Shown: positions 10,472 to 21,649 of the stretch, piece by piece
How positions within the stretch are numbered: the first letter of the stretch is position 1
Layout of the letters: each line of letters begins with the position of its first letter
Made by a program: the position numbers and the translations under genes
Assembly (NCBI RefSeq): GCF_000499845.2
Contig: NC_023749.2
Span: 32,589,837-32,653,836, forward strand
Length of the DNA: 64,000 nt
Source: Phaseolus vulgaris
Lineage: Eukaryota; Streptophyta; Magnoliopsida; Fabales; Fabaceae
Reading direction: 5' to 3'
The notes under the pieces: generated by a model
Told to the model about the DNA's origin: nothing
Databases searched by the model: none
What the model saw: only the letters and a program-made list of their open reading frames with translations

Positions 10472-11130
10472 TAATTCTATAAATCTTTGTCACAAACTCT
10501 TCCGACTTCGTTGATTGCACGAACGAGTCCTCACGGAGAACATGAAATTAAAGGTTTTATTGTCGAATGGAATCATCTCACCTCGACCGAACTTAACAGG
10601 TGGCTTTACCCTCTTTCGTGTGATTCCAATCCCTTAGCTTTTCACATAGTTTTACACCAACAAGGACCATGTGGATGGGCTAATCATGGCCGAAAGGTGG
10701 TAAACATTGGATCTAGAGGTCTAGATCGGCAGACTAATGGTGTAAAACTTTTCTTCCATCTTTTTAAATAAGGAATTTGTATCCTTTGACGTCATGAATA
10801 TTCGAATGATGGAAGTTAGGAACAAAGGAAAGAGTGGGTGAGAGAGATTTTTCATGATTTCATAACGTGCTATCTTGTGGAGGCAAGAAAATTTTTACCT
10901 AACCCCACAACGTTCAAAGTTTAAAATGGCCTCAAACCAGAACATCCAAGTTTAGTCTTATTTTTCATAATAATAAATTTATTTTATAAGTCCTAGTTAG
11001 TTATATGTTATCCTCTAAATCTAGATAATATTATCTAATCCTTAAAGTTTGTATCTTTCTTAACCAATTTCAATTATCACTAGTAGATATTCCTTTATTT
11101 TTTATTAAAATGTTTGGTAGTTTGAAGCAA
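10472..11130. other. Copia flank with diverged repeat, no gene
   Basis: The open frame at 10487-10771 has no ATG at its start and no recognised domain. About 10945-11110 is the second copy of the repeat seen at 2870-3060. No coding gene is supported. Confidence 0.45.
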
Positions 11131-11365
11131 GGGATTGTAGAAAGTTTTAACCTTCTAAAAAGCACTTTTGACCTTTTGACCTTGATTATAATGTGTCACT
11201 CCAATCAATAAGGAAATAGGGAAGTGGGGCTAAATTGTTTTTATATTGTTTTATTAACCTTTTATTAAAGGATTGTAGGAAGTTTTAACATTTTAAAAGC
11301 ACTTTTAACATTGATTATAATGTGTCACTCTAATCAGTAAGGAAATGGGTAAGTTGGTTTAAGTT
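11131..11365. repeat. Direct duplication of about 95 bp
   Basis: The block running from GGATTGTAG through AGCACTTTT to AATGTGTCACTC and AAGGAAAT occurs at about 11142-11230 and again at 11270-11355. The copies differ by several substitutions and short indels. From 11365 to 11806 the sequence is very AT-rich with TTTATT-type runs and no gene. Confidence 0.65.
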
Positions 11366-11806
11366 ATTTATTTTATTAATCTTAATAAACTTAGTATTTT
11401 ATTAATCTTTTATTTATTTTGAACTATATATTATTTTACTTTTTTTTATTTTTTTATACTTCTATTATTTTATTTATCTTTAATTATTTATAATTATGTC
11501 ATTTAATTTATTTTCAAACGCATTTGTCATCTTTATTAAATTGACATTTTTTTATTTTAATTTATTTTCACACAGGTCCTCTTTAATTAATTTATTTTTA
11601 TATACTTTATTTTCTAATTATACATTTATCCTTTTTATTAAAATTATATTTATATAATTTAATTTATCTCTAATTATATATTATTTTATTGTTAAATTTA
11701 TATTCAGTTATGCATTGGTCCTCTTATCTAACTTATATTTTTATTCTTTTATTTGTCTATTATATACTTATTCATATGTAGTTATTTATTTAAATTTCTT
11801 ACTTTG

Positions 11807-12094
11807 ATTCATATTTTAATTTATTTTATATTATTTTAAACATCATCCTTTTATAATTTGAAGAAACGTGTATAAAATAATAATAAAAATAAAATAAAAG
11901 TAAATATTTTTTTATTGAATGAACTTGGATTAAAGAAAGTTACATATATTATTCATATTTTAATTTATTTTATATTATTTTAAACATCATCCTTTTATAA
12001 TTTGAAGAAATGGGTATAAAGTAATAATAAAAATAAAATAAAAGTAAATATTTTTTTATTGAATGAACTTGGATTAAAGAAAGTTACATATATG
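11807..12094. repeat. 144-bp tandem duplication
   Basis: Two nearly identical adjacent units, at 11807-11950 and 11951-12094. Each starts ATTCATATTTTAA and ends GTTACATATAT. They differ at only a few bases (for example AAACGTGTATAAAATA against AAATGGGTATAAAGTA), so the duplication is recent. It is non-coding. Confidence 0.85.
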
Positions 12095-13120
12095 ATGTGT
12101 TATTATTTTCATACTTTGTATATGTTTTGAAGTTGTATATAGATTATTGGTCAAGACAAATATGGCGTATCCTAATAGTTATCACGCTATGTAATTCTTG
12201 AAAATATCAAAGAATATGTTAGTTGAGAAAGAGTTATAGACTTCATTGTAATGAGTTGAGACCATATTAATGTATGAGTGTTTGTATTTGGGAAATCACA
12301 GTTTGGTACATTGCGAGATGAAAGACAGGAACCATGGTGGGGTTAAAGGAAGTATTTACCAAGTATGTGATTATCTTGATAGTTCAAAATAATGGATTAA
12401 GATATTCATAGGCCAAACTTGGGACTACCTAATACTTCTCAACATCACCAAAGTTAGGTAGTGAGTACATATATTTTTTTGTGAGCTGATAAATTACCAA
12501 TATTCTCAAGAAAAATATTATAATCATACCAATAATTTTAATGAAAAATACTCAACTATCTAATCACTTCTCAAGTAATTTTTTATGTTCATAATGGATC
12601 AACAAAAGTGGAATATGGATTCATATATTTGATAAAGTGAGATTGGGTCTTATAGTTGTAGGTCAAATCTTAGGGCCTCGATGTTTGTTCTTTATGTTAA
12701 GTTTATTATATTGATATTTTAGACTTACAAAGACCTCACTTTTTTCGTGTTTTTCTTTCATATGTAACTACAAAATAAGTAGAAGCAAAACATATTCAAT
12801 AAGAGTTATTCGAATACATTTTGAGAGATCTTCTCTAGGATGTTGATCATGAAGAACTTAGTTTTAATATCCTTGGAAGATATTAAATATATAGACAGTC
12901 CTTTATTTTGATATAAAAAAATTATTATTTTACAAAACTTATATATTTTTGTAATATCTTATGAATGTAAAATGTTGACATACACACACATATGAAGTTA
13001 TGTACTATGATTAATATTCTTTATAAATCTTATTACAAGAAAAGAAATTTTAATTGTCTGCTGGAATGATTATTGCATTAAATCAAATGTAATACATACA
13101 TGAAATGACATGCTTGTGTA
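12095..13120. other. AT-rich intergenic DNA, no gene seen
   Basis: No convincing frame, splice pattern or repeat end was found. The sequence is AT-rich with ordinary single-copy appearance. Confidence 0.4.
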
Positions 13121-13530
13121 GGATGTGTGATTTGATGAAAAAACGCACGCAGAAGCAACACACATAATGACGAATCAACTACAGAAAATAAACAACACAG
13201 GATTTAACATGGTTCGGTCGCCAACTGCAACCTACATCCACACGTGCAACTATTAGGTTTTCATTCTGTTATGTTGCACACCAATTACAAGTACAATGAT
13301 TTCTTTAAATAGAGATTATAAAAGGGACACAATGATTAAGCCCACTCACTAAATATGATTCCTAGTCAGCCCAACCTAATTAGTCTTGGCTTCATACCCA
13401 ACAATCTCCCACTTGAAGCCACGGAACAATGTTCACCTGTGCTTCAACTGTGTACAATGATTAAACTCACTCACTAAACATATTGTCTAATCGGCCAAAC
13501 CCAATTGGTATTGACTTCATACCCAACATA
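13121..13530 (-). mobile_element. Copia LTR relic, minus orientation
   Basis: On the minus strand, the polypurine-like tract CAAGTGGGAGAT is followed by TGTTGGGTATGAAG, a usual copia LTR start. About 13121-13402 would then be the LTR; it contains GAACCATGTTAAATCC, common near copia LTR 3' ends. About 75 bp of the LTR start is repeated at 13459-13530 (CACTCACTAAA to CATACCCAACA), so the relic is rearranged or was a very short TRIM-like element. No coding domain and no clear target-site duplication was found. Confidence 0.45.
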
Positions 13531-13534
13531 ATTT

Positions 13535-14297
13535 TGAGTATAAATTTGATACAATTTGTGAATCAAGGTTATTAGTGGATATTAAGAAAAAAAATTTATA
13601 TTGTAACATTGATTTTCTAACTTCATGTATACTTAATCAATGTGACGATTCTAAGATTTTGTAATAAACTTTTGGAAAATATTCACACTGCAATTTTCTC
13701 TAACCCAACCAGCCCTTTTTTTTATTTTTTTATTTTGCCTTTTCTTCCTCCAACTTTTTATTTTTCTTTCTGAATCTCTATAATTTTCAAAAATAACTAT
13801 TATATCTTTTTTAAAGCGACTTTCATATTAATCATTGTGGAAATTTTCTGAAACATACTTTTCAAAAAATTTAGAAAGGGGTTTTCGGAATTTCTAGAAG
13901 AGAATTTTAAAAATGATTTCTATAACAAAATTTCCATAATAGAATTTCCAAAATGCATGAAATATATTTCGAAATAATTTTTCCATAATAAAATTTCTAA
14001 AACAAACTTTTCAAAATGAGTTTTCTAAAAGTAGCACATATAAAATATACTTTAGAAAGAACTTTTCTTTTAACACGATCTCTCTCTTCTTCTTCCTCTA
14101 CCCCGTTCCCCCTCTTTTGTAAGCATAGAGAGAAGAGAAAGGGGACGAAGAGAGAAAAATGTAAAATCCATAAGAGCAATTCAATCATTTCATCCAATTG
14201 AAAGGGTGCAAGTCAAAAAATGGGGGATGCATGAAGAAAAAACTTGTTTTTTCATGAAAACTTGGGCTTGCTCTGCATTCATACGAATAATTAAGTT
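13535..14297. other. Intergenic, TTTC/AAAA-rich degenerate sequence
   Basis: About 13840-14030 is built from loosely repeated AATTTCxxAAAA-type words. No gene is supported, and the frames on both strands at 13997-14201 are low complexity. Confidence 0.4.
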
Positions 14298-14460
14298 GTT
14301 TCTTTCTGCACCTCCAAAACTTCTATTGGCACCTCATATATAAGACAAAAGATAATTTTATTCTTAAAAATGCATTCTAAATTTTGCAGTCCAAAAGGTA
14401 TTTTTGATATTTTAAAAAATATGGAGTACCACAAGAAGTTATGGAGATACAGGAAGAAAC
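14298..14460. mobile_element. Small MITE with about 37-bp terminal inverted repeats
   Basis: The left end (14298-14334) begins GTTTCTTTCTGCACCTCC. The right end (14424-14460) is its imperfect inverted copy and finishes GGAAGAAAC. The element is about 163 bp, AT-rich inside and non-coding. I could not fix a target-site duplication, so the superfamily is unassigned. The DNA from 14461 to 15528 shows no other feature. Confidence 0.55.
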
Positions 14461-15528
14461 ATTTGAATAATTATTAAATTAAAAAGACAAAAATATACTC
14501 TAAATCTTTTTGATTTAATTTCCGTTTGATCTCCTAAATTTAAAAGGTTTCACTTTGAATATTAAAACGTCATAAATAGATCAAATTTTTTTTTCATCAA
14601 TTTTTTGTGCTAATAATGTTAATTTAAATTAATGTAATGAATATCTATATTGTATGAAATTTTTACAGTTGATCTCATATCAACAAGTTGAATAAGTCAG
14701 TAATAAATAGACGAAAAAACAATTTTGTCAAACAAAAGATGAGCTAGAAAGAAACTTCTAAATTTTAAAATTTATAAAATCAAACCGAAAAAAAAAAAAG
14801 AGAAACAGAGAGTATTTTAACCAATCTAAAACATCAAGTGAAACCTTATATTCGTCTACGGAAATTTTGGCAATGCACAAGTTACTCTTATGAATAAGAC
14901 TAAAATTCTACACTGGTTTCTAATAATCACGAACATTAAGACAAGCTACTTTAGTCTTTGAAAAGAATCAATATAATCAGCACTTGTGATTAAGAACTTA
15001 ACATGTTATGTTATTAAGAAATAATGTACCCTGATAGTTTTTTCAAGGACGAATTAAGTGTTTTCTCAACTAATTAACAAGAACCAGACTCCAAGTTCCA
15101 GTGGATTTTTTTTACATCACAATTCATACAGCCATCATTCAAGAACCACCAAAAGTCACATGTGGATGGGAACTACTTCTGGTTGTCACTTCAAGAGATA
15201 TTTCAGGATCATGAAATTAATCAGAAAGGATGTGCAATTGACTATGGCAATCAGTGGAGAATATGTACATAGACATGTCCAGTATTCATCAAATAGATAG
15301 CAGTTTTACATATTTTATTTGAGGTTCTCATTTGAATGGCCTAATTACAGTTTCCCCTTTTCTCTTTTCTGTGAGCAGCAAAAAGAAAAAGGTTGGATAG
15401 CATAAAACATTATATGAACTTAAAACCATTTCAACATCTTAAATCTCCACAAAGACTAATGAGCGAATCCAAAGTAGTAGCATTGGCTACGTGTGTATCT
15501 AAACAATTTAATCATACTGGTGTTAGAG

Positions 15529-18500
15529 TTAGAGAAGCTCCCACTCAGGTTCAGACATACTACCAAGAAGTGATTTCTTATGATCCTGTGGTAAAGTTGG
15601 ATCAAAATTCTCCATGCAATCTCCCTTTGCTTTTTCACTGTTAAGATACCATGCTGCAAGCTCCTTATATTCTTGCTTTCTTGCAGATTTCTTCGACAAA
15701 GAAAAGGGTTGCCGCGATTTTTTCTTAAAATGGAAAAATGTTTTAGTTAGAGTTGAATGTGAATATGTATGAAATAAAGAGGAGGGGGGAATCGAGAGTG
15801 TGTACCTTGTTAGTATTCAAATTACCACTTGCTTTGGGAGGTAATTGAATTTCATCTCCATCCACCATTACACAAGCTTCCTCCAGCTTCAGATGATCTT
15901 GTTGCATGGTTTTATGGCCTTGTTCTAAAACAGTATCAAACCATCAATCTTTGTCACATTGAAACTGATTTTTAATTTCTTACTTAATAGAATGCATGAA
16001 GGTACCGTGACATCAGAATTCACTACAACAACCAACAAAAAGACTTAATCTATCTATCTGCTTATATGTTCCTCAGCATGTCTGAGATATGGAATATAGC
16101 GTAATGTAGTAGATTCATAAAAACTTACTGTGTGTTGGTTCCAGAGTGACTTCACTAGATTTATGGACATATTATATATATTGAAAATTTCAGAAAATAT
16201 CAAACATCCCAATTGGATTAAAATGCAACTTTTATTGCAATCAGAAAATTTTGCTGTTAGAAGGAATGTTTTTGGTCATGAATGGCTACTAGTTCTCCAC
16301 ATGTTCTCTAAAGAAAGCAGAGTTGTTTAGTGAAAGGGAAAAATCCATTTAAGACAAGAAATGGAGTAGATAAAACATTTTTTCAGCCATTAATGAATTG
16401 GCTATAACACATTAATGTCAAGGAGCCTTAACCATTATAACACCCGCAAAGATAGAACATGTAAAGAAATGGGCAAGATTCTAGAATGGCAGATGATGAT
16501 TCTGTCATAAAGTTCTATATACTGAAAGTGTATACAACCAACCGGTAAAACTGAAAAAGTTTGTCAAAGAAAATTAGGAAAGTCACCATTGTCATTAAAG
16601 AAAACAAATGAATTAATTCAATAGGCTGGCAATTCAATTGGTTAAGTGTTATTAGCATTTTTGCATTAGTAAAGGTTTATGATTGGCTTCCATGAAACAT
16701 AAATTTGTCGGTTGTTGGAAAGTTATCTATCTAGAGCCCATCAAAGGGGAAAGAATCAAATCCATAAAAGATCTCAGTAAATTATTTAACTATTTAAGCA
16801 TGGTTAGTGCAAAAGTTTTAAGTTGATCCTGGCTTGAAGTTAAAGAAAGATGATAAACTCCTCAAAATAAAATAAACAAATCCCATGTCACACACCTAAT
16901 TCCCACAACCTAACCTAAATGTTCCTTTTTCAACCACTAGGCTTCAACTGGGAAGGAAAAACTGAATATTTAGCTCTTTGACAAAGTAACATGAAGCAAG
17001 TAATAGAAAGGGCTATGCAAATCATGGTGTGTGTCCATGCTTTTTCATCAGATATTATAGATCAATAGTAGATCTTAAACTGATTCAAAAAAATTCTTTC
17101 AATAGAATTGTTCTGACCTCTCAAATACAGCTAAGAAGAAGGGAAATCTCAGAATTACTTATTTTCATTTAACATTAGCAAAAAACAACAGTACCATGAT
17201 ACAGTTCCTCAGTATTCAACTTCAACCAAAATAGGTCCATAGGTTAAAACCATTAGAAATTTTGAATAATATGTCGTTTTCAATACCTACAGTGTAAGAA
17301 GCTCTTCAGAATGATACGAGTCAACGTCTAAATTCAGTAACTACATAGAATGATCTGAATTAATACATAGCTAAGATAGAAAGAACCCCCCTATTATAAG
17401 TATAACCATTGGACTGCAGTTTTCTATCCATTAGAAACCTACCAGAGAAACTATATACTTAATAAACAAAAAACATCAGAAATTAACAGTGATCAACCTA
17501 AACAAATTAGAAAATTTGAAACTATAACCAAGAGATACCGAAGTACTCACCAATTGGCTCTTCAAATGAGACACATGAGGAAGAAATGGTATCAATTTGT
17601 TTCTCTCCAGCTAGTTTAACTAGTACCGGATAATTGGGGAACTGTGTGGTACTATCATTTTCAATTTCATTAGAAAAGTCTGTTTCAGAATTAAGCCTTG
17701 CCACTCCATAATTCTGGTTTTGGTTATCGTTTGAGGCCTCACAAGACTGCGATGTCATGCATGCATTTATTCCTGCCAAAGTGGTTCCATCGATTATCTT
17801 GGTTGCAGCCATTTTTTCACTCACTGGATTTTCATCAATACGAAGGTTTGATTTAACATCCATTCTTTCAACAAATTGTCTTGAAGGTGAACTAAAATTG
17901 TGTTCTTTGACGGAACTTCTCAAAGATGACATGAACCAAGCATCAGCATTAGAAGTTCCATTATATGGAGTAGCAAGTGTGGCAACATTATCAACACCAT
18001 GATCAATCCTTGAATCCTCGATTGTATGCTTGGTATCAGGTTTTTTTACATGTCTTTTGTTACAAACTTGAAATGGCTTCTTACAGAGCCCAGCTTCAGC
18101 ATGTTTATCTATAGACAGTTCAATGCCTACCTTTTCATTTGGGGGAAGTAAATCTCCCACAATATCCGAATATAATTTTTTAACACTTTCTCCAACAGCC
18201 TGCATCTGATCCTCTATGTACTTAACTGTATCCTATACCGAAAGAACAAACAGATATAAGAATATAGTGTATGGTGAGAATGTCTTCTAATAATAGCAGG
18301 GTAATCTGGCTCGGAACAGAACAGTTTAACCCATCACTGTTAAAAAATGAAGAGCATACACAGAAACCCTTTCAGAAATATTATCATAGATAACAAGACA
18401 AACATAAGTAAAGTTGCATTCAACACTCATGTAAAATCAAGTAAGTCAAAGGAGAAAGGCACCTGAAAAGTCCTTGGGGTTTTTAATGCAGGCAATATGT

Positions 18501-19028
18501 TTCAAAAGAGGGCATATCATACAAAAGAAATAGTGTAAGCTTTGAAAAGAACACAATCAGTAAAATACTTCTCTTTTGCATTGATTTTTCTTATATATTA
18601 TTAGTCATGAGAATCATTCACACTAAAACATAACAAATGTTCAATTTACAAAATCCTAAGCTGTAGTTTTTCTCTTATCACGTTGATCATTATAATTACT
18701 AATCATAACAGGAAATGCATGCATCATATTCATGCTACTAAAGGAAAGCACTTCAACAGCAAGAGGCACTGATCCCTTCCGGCACTTTCCATACACCTTT
18801 GACTACACTCCCATTGCTAATAAGTTATGACAATAATTACATTAAAATTGTAGTGATATACAAAAGTAGATACAACTTTACTGGCGGCAATGGTCAAAGC
18901 AAAACATAAAAGTATTGAATCAAGTGACAATGAATACATACCTCGTACATCACATCTTCCGCCTCAAGGAACAAATTCTCAAATTGCTGGTACATATGTC
19001 CAACCCATGTTATACCCTTTACATCCAT
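15529..19028 (-). CDS. ATI3-like ATG8-interacting candidate protein
   Basis: Four exons give one 360-residue frame: 19028-18942, 18232-17551, 15924-15806 and 15723-15529, all with GT-AG introns and matching phases. The N-terminus is MDVKGITWVGHMYQQFEN, followed by a stretch reading SVKKLYSDIVGDLLPP. A long low-complexity Ser/Asn/Asp-rich middle follows, then a conserved block around LEEACVMVDGDEIQLP, a basic block SKKSARKQEYKELAAWY, and the C-terminus SEPEWELL. The terminal W-E-L-L fits the W-x-x-L ATG8-binding motif. From memory the ends resemble Arabidopsis ATI3 proteins, which bind ATG8 and ER-associated UBAC2 in selective autophagy; this family call is an inference. There is no signal peptide or membrane segment. 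A 5' UTR intron at about 19048-19831 looks likely, with the start of transcription near 20.0 kb. The 1.6-kb third intron holds no recognisable element. Confidence 0.75.
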
Positions 19029-20039
19029 AGTGATCATAATATCCTTTCTGGAATAGCAAATTGCCTTGATATTGTGTGATTAGAGAAAGCTTGCAATTAC
19101 TCTTGTCTCAACTTCAAGATGGTTCTATTCAATTATCTGGAATAGAGAAGAAAGAATATACTCAACAGAGAGACTAAAATGATTGGCAAGTGTCATCACT
19201 TATTATAATAACAAACATGTAACATGAATTGCAGATAAATTCCAGCCTATAGCACAATTATATTTGATAAGCATCCATCCAACAGCCCAAGCAATAAAGA
19301 AAAATCATTCACACATGTCCTTATCTAATAAATCCAAATTAGATAACCTACCAACATGGGGACCACCCTATAACTTGATCTTCTAAAACATACCAGAATC
19401 TTCAAGTAATTCCCCACACATAAATGTTTAACTTCATTGTCCAAAACAATCTACAGCTTCTAGTTCTAACCACACTGGCCTCTTTTCCCCATCACCACAG
19501 AGAGATAAACTAAAGATAAATATTTATACACACACAACTTTAACTTTCATTGATCAATTTACCATAGACTATCACTGAAGCAACTCAAGAGAAGAAATTT
19601 GCCTCAGAAAAGAACTTATAATTAAATTAAAAACAAAAAAGACACGCACGCACCAAATTAAATCAAACGCAACAAAAAAATAAAAGAGGGTTTATTAAAC
19701 GCCATAGCAACAACTACCTACCAAGTGATAACAAAGGAAAGAGCTTTCGATCAGAAAACAAAAACCCATGTTGAGTAAGAGGAGCGAATTCAGTAGCAGC
19801 ATGTTGGGTCATGAAAAGGGTAAGAGAATACCTGTTATAAGAAGAGCAGGGAAGAACAAATTCATGAACCAGTTTCAGGAGGAGTCATGTGACACCACAA
19901 TTCGCCAATTCGTTGGCTTTCCAAAGGGTCAAAAGAGAAGAAGATTGAACACGAAAAGCTTGGGAACAGTTTGATAAACTTGGGAGGAATTGTGAGTTTT
20001 GTAGAGAAGTGTACGAGGAGGGACAGAATAAGGAAACGT

Positions 20040-21640
20040 ACACACTAAAGATTCAGCTTCTGACAACCCTACCTTGCACACGTGTACATGCTCTTCATTC
20101 CTAAGATATACGTCATCATCTTCTTGTTCATTCGGATATTCTTATTTTATTTTTATATTTATATTTAATAATTGTGTGTGTCTGTGAGTGAGAGAGAGAG
20201 AAAGGTAAGGTTTTAATCGTTTCATTATTTCTAATTTATGATACGCATGCAGACACGTCACAAGTAAAATAGGCTAGAGAGTTTGTTTTTAGTATGACGG
20301 AAAATAATAACAGTTTTATTATAAAATTTAATTTTAATGGTTTTATTTCAATTGTATTGATAATTAAGGTAATTAAATATTTACTTTATTATTTTGTCAT
20401 GTGTATTTATTTAAAAATTAATCAAATAACTTTAAAATACTTCTTTTAAAATTAATTGTATATTAATATTAGTTTTTTAATAAATAATACTTGATAATTA
20501 ATAAAGATAAAAAGATACTCAAATACTTTAATTATTAATAAAGTTGAATAAAATTAAGGTTTTTGTTCTTGTCGATTCACAAAAATTAAATAGTTTTTAG
20601 TCTAGTGTGCGAAAACAACATACATTCATTTGGGTTTAGTGTTTAGGGTCGCACGTGCAACAACTTCTCCCTTTAAATAATAAAATCTTAATTGAAAATA
20701 GAATTGAGCACATAAAATAATAACAAATAACCCACTGACATAGGCATCAATTATTTTGTTATAAGCGTACACACTTATCTTTTAGGGTTTTAGCGGCACT
20801 TATCACAATACTTTGTATGTATCCCACATGCAACAAACAAACATACACAGTTATCTGTTAGTGCATACACACAGGTCTCACCCCTACGTAGGGGCGGCCA
20901 CATTGTATTTGTTTTTGACGGGCTCTTCCATTGGGTCAAAAACTCATAATTTCCGTCCCAGCCCAATAGCCGAGCTGACCACTTGTCAACCCACACCGAG
21001 GACCGAGTTATACTCAAGATAAACCATTGATCGAGTGTCTACCAAGTACAGTTTTAATATTAAAATAATTTTTTATTATATTAAATATTAATATTTAATG
21101 AGTTTACTATTTACGGATTATTATATATATATGTTTTATTTAGCATTATTTGTCTTATTTAAAAGTGATTTTGAAAATAAAAACAATTAGTCTAAGAAAC
21201 AAAATTATTTGTAGTAATTGAATTCCACAATTGTGATAAAAATATAAGAAAATTATAATTTCTTTAAAAAGTGTACTACAATGGGGGATTAAAAATTTAT
21301 ATGAAGAATGCAACATAGTTTTCCAATAGGTTTTAATTCTAATGGTATATTTATGCATTAATTTTTATATAAAAGCTTTCATGTTAGGCATTGTTATGCA
21401 ACTTGACATTTTAGTTAGGCTGACACCTCAAGTAACAACAATTATCTGTCATACATGAAAAAAGTATTATTAAAAAAAAGAAAAAAAATACAAAAATATG
21501 GGGCACTAGACCAAAACCCATATGTTAACAAAAATGATACATAGGTAGACTATACATATTCATAAAGAATTCTAAGAACAAACTAGATGGAAGCTTATTA
21601 TACCAATGAAATGATTCTCTATGTATAAATCCTAAATTAG
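20040..21640. other. Intergenic, promoter side of the ATI3-like gene
   Basis: It contains a GA-run near 20190-20200 and AT-rich DNA. A GC-richer patch at about 20880-21010 (around GTAGGGGCGGCCAC) may be a transposon relic, but it has no identifiable ends. No gene is supported. Confidence 0.4.
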
Positions 21641-21649
21641 CCAACTTAT

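Noticed and set aside
10487..10771. 94-residue plus-strand open frame after the copia element
   Set aside because: It does not begin with ATG, has no domain or splice context, and lies in repeat-derived DNA.
19768..19974. 68-residue plus-strand frame upstream of the ATI3-like gene
   Set aside because: It overlaps the likely 5' UTR exon of the minus-strand gene and has no recognisable family.
20880..21010. GC-richer patch with GGGGCGGCC considered as a hAT element end
   Set aside because: No matching inverted end or 8-bp duplication was found.
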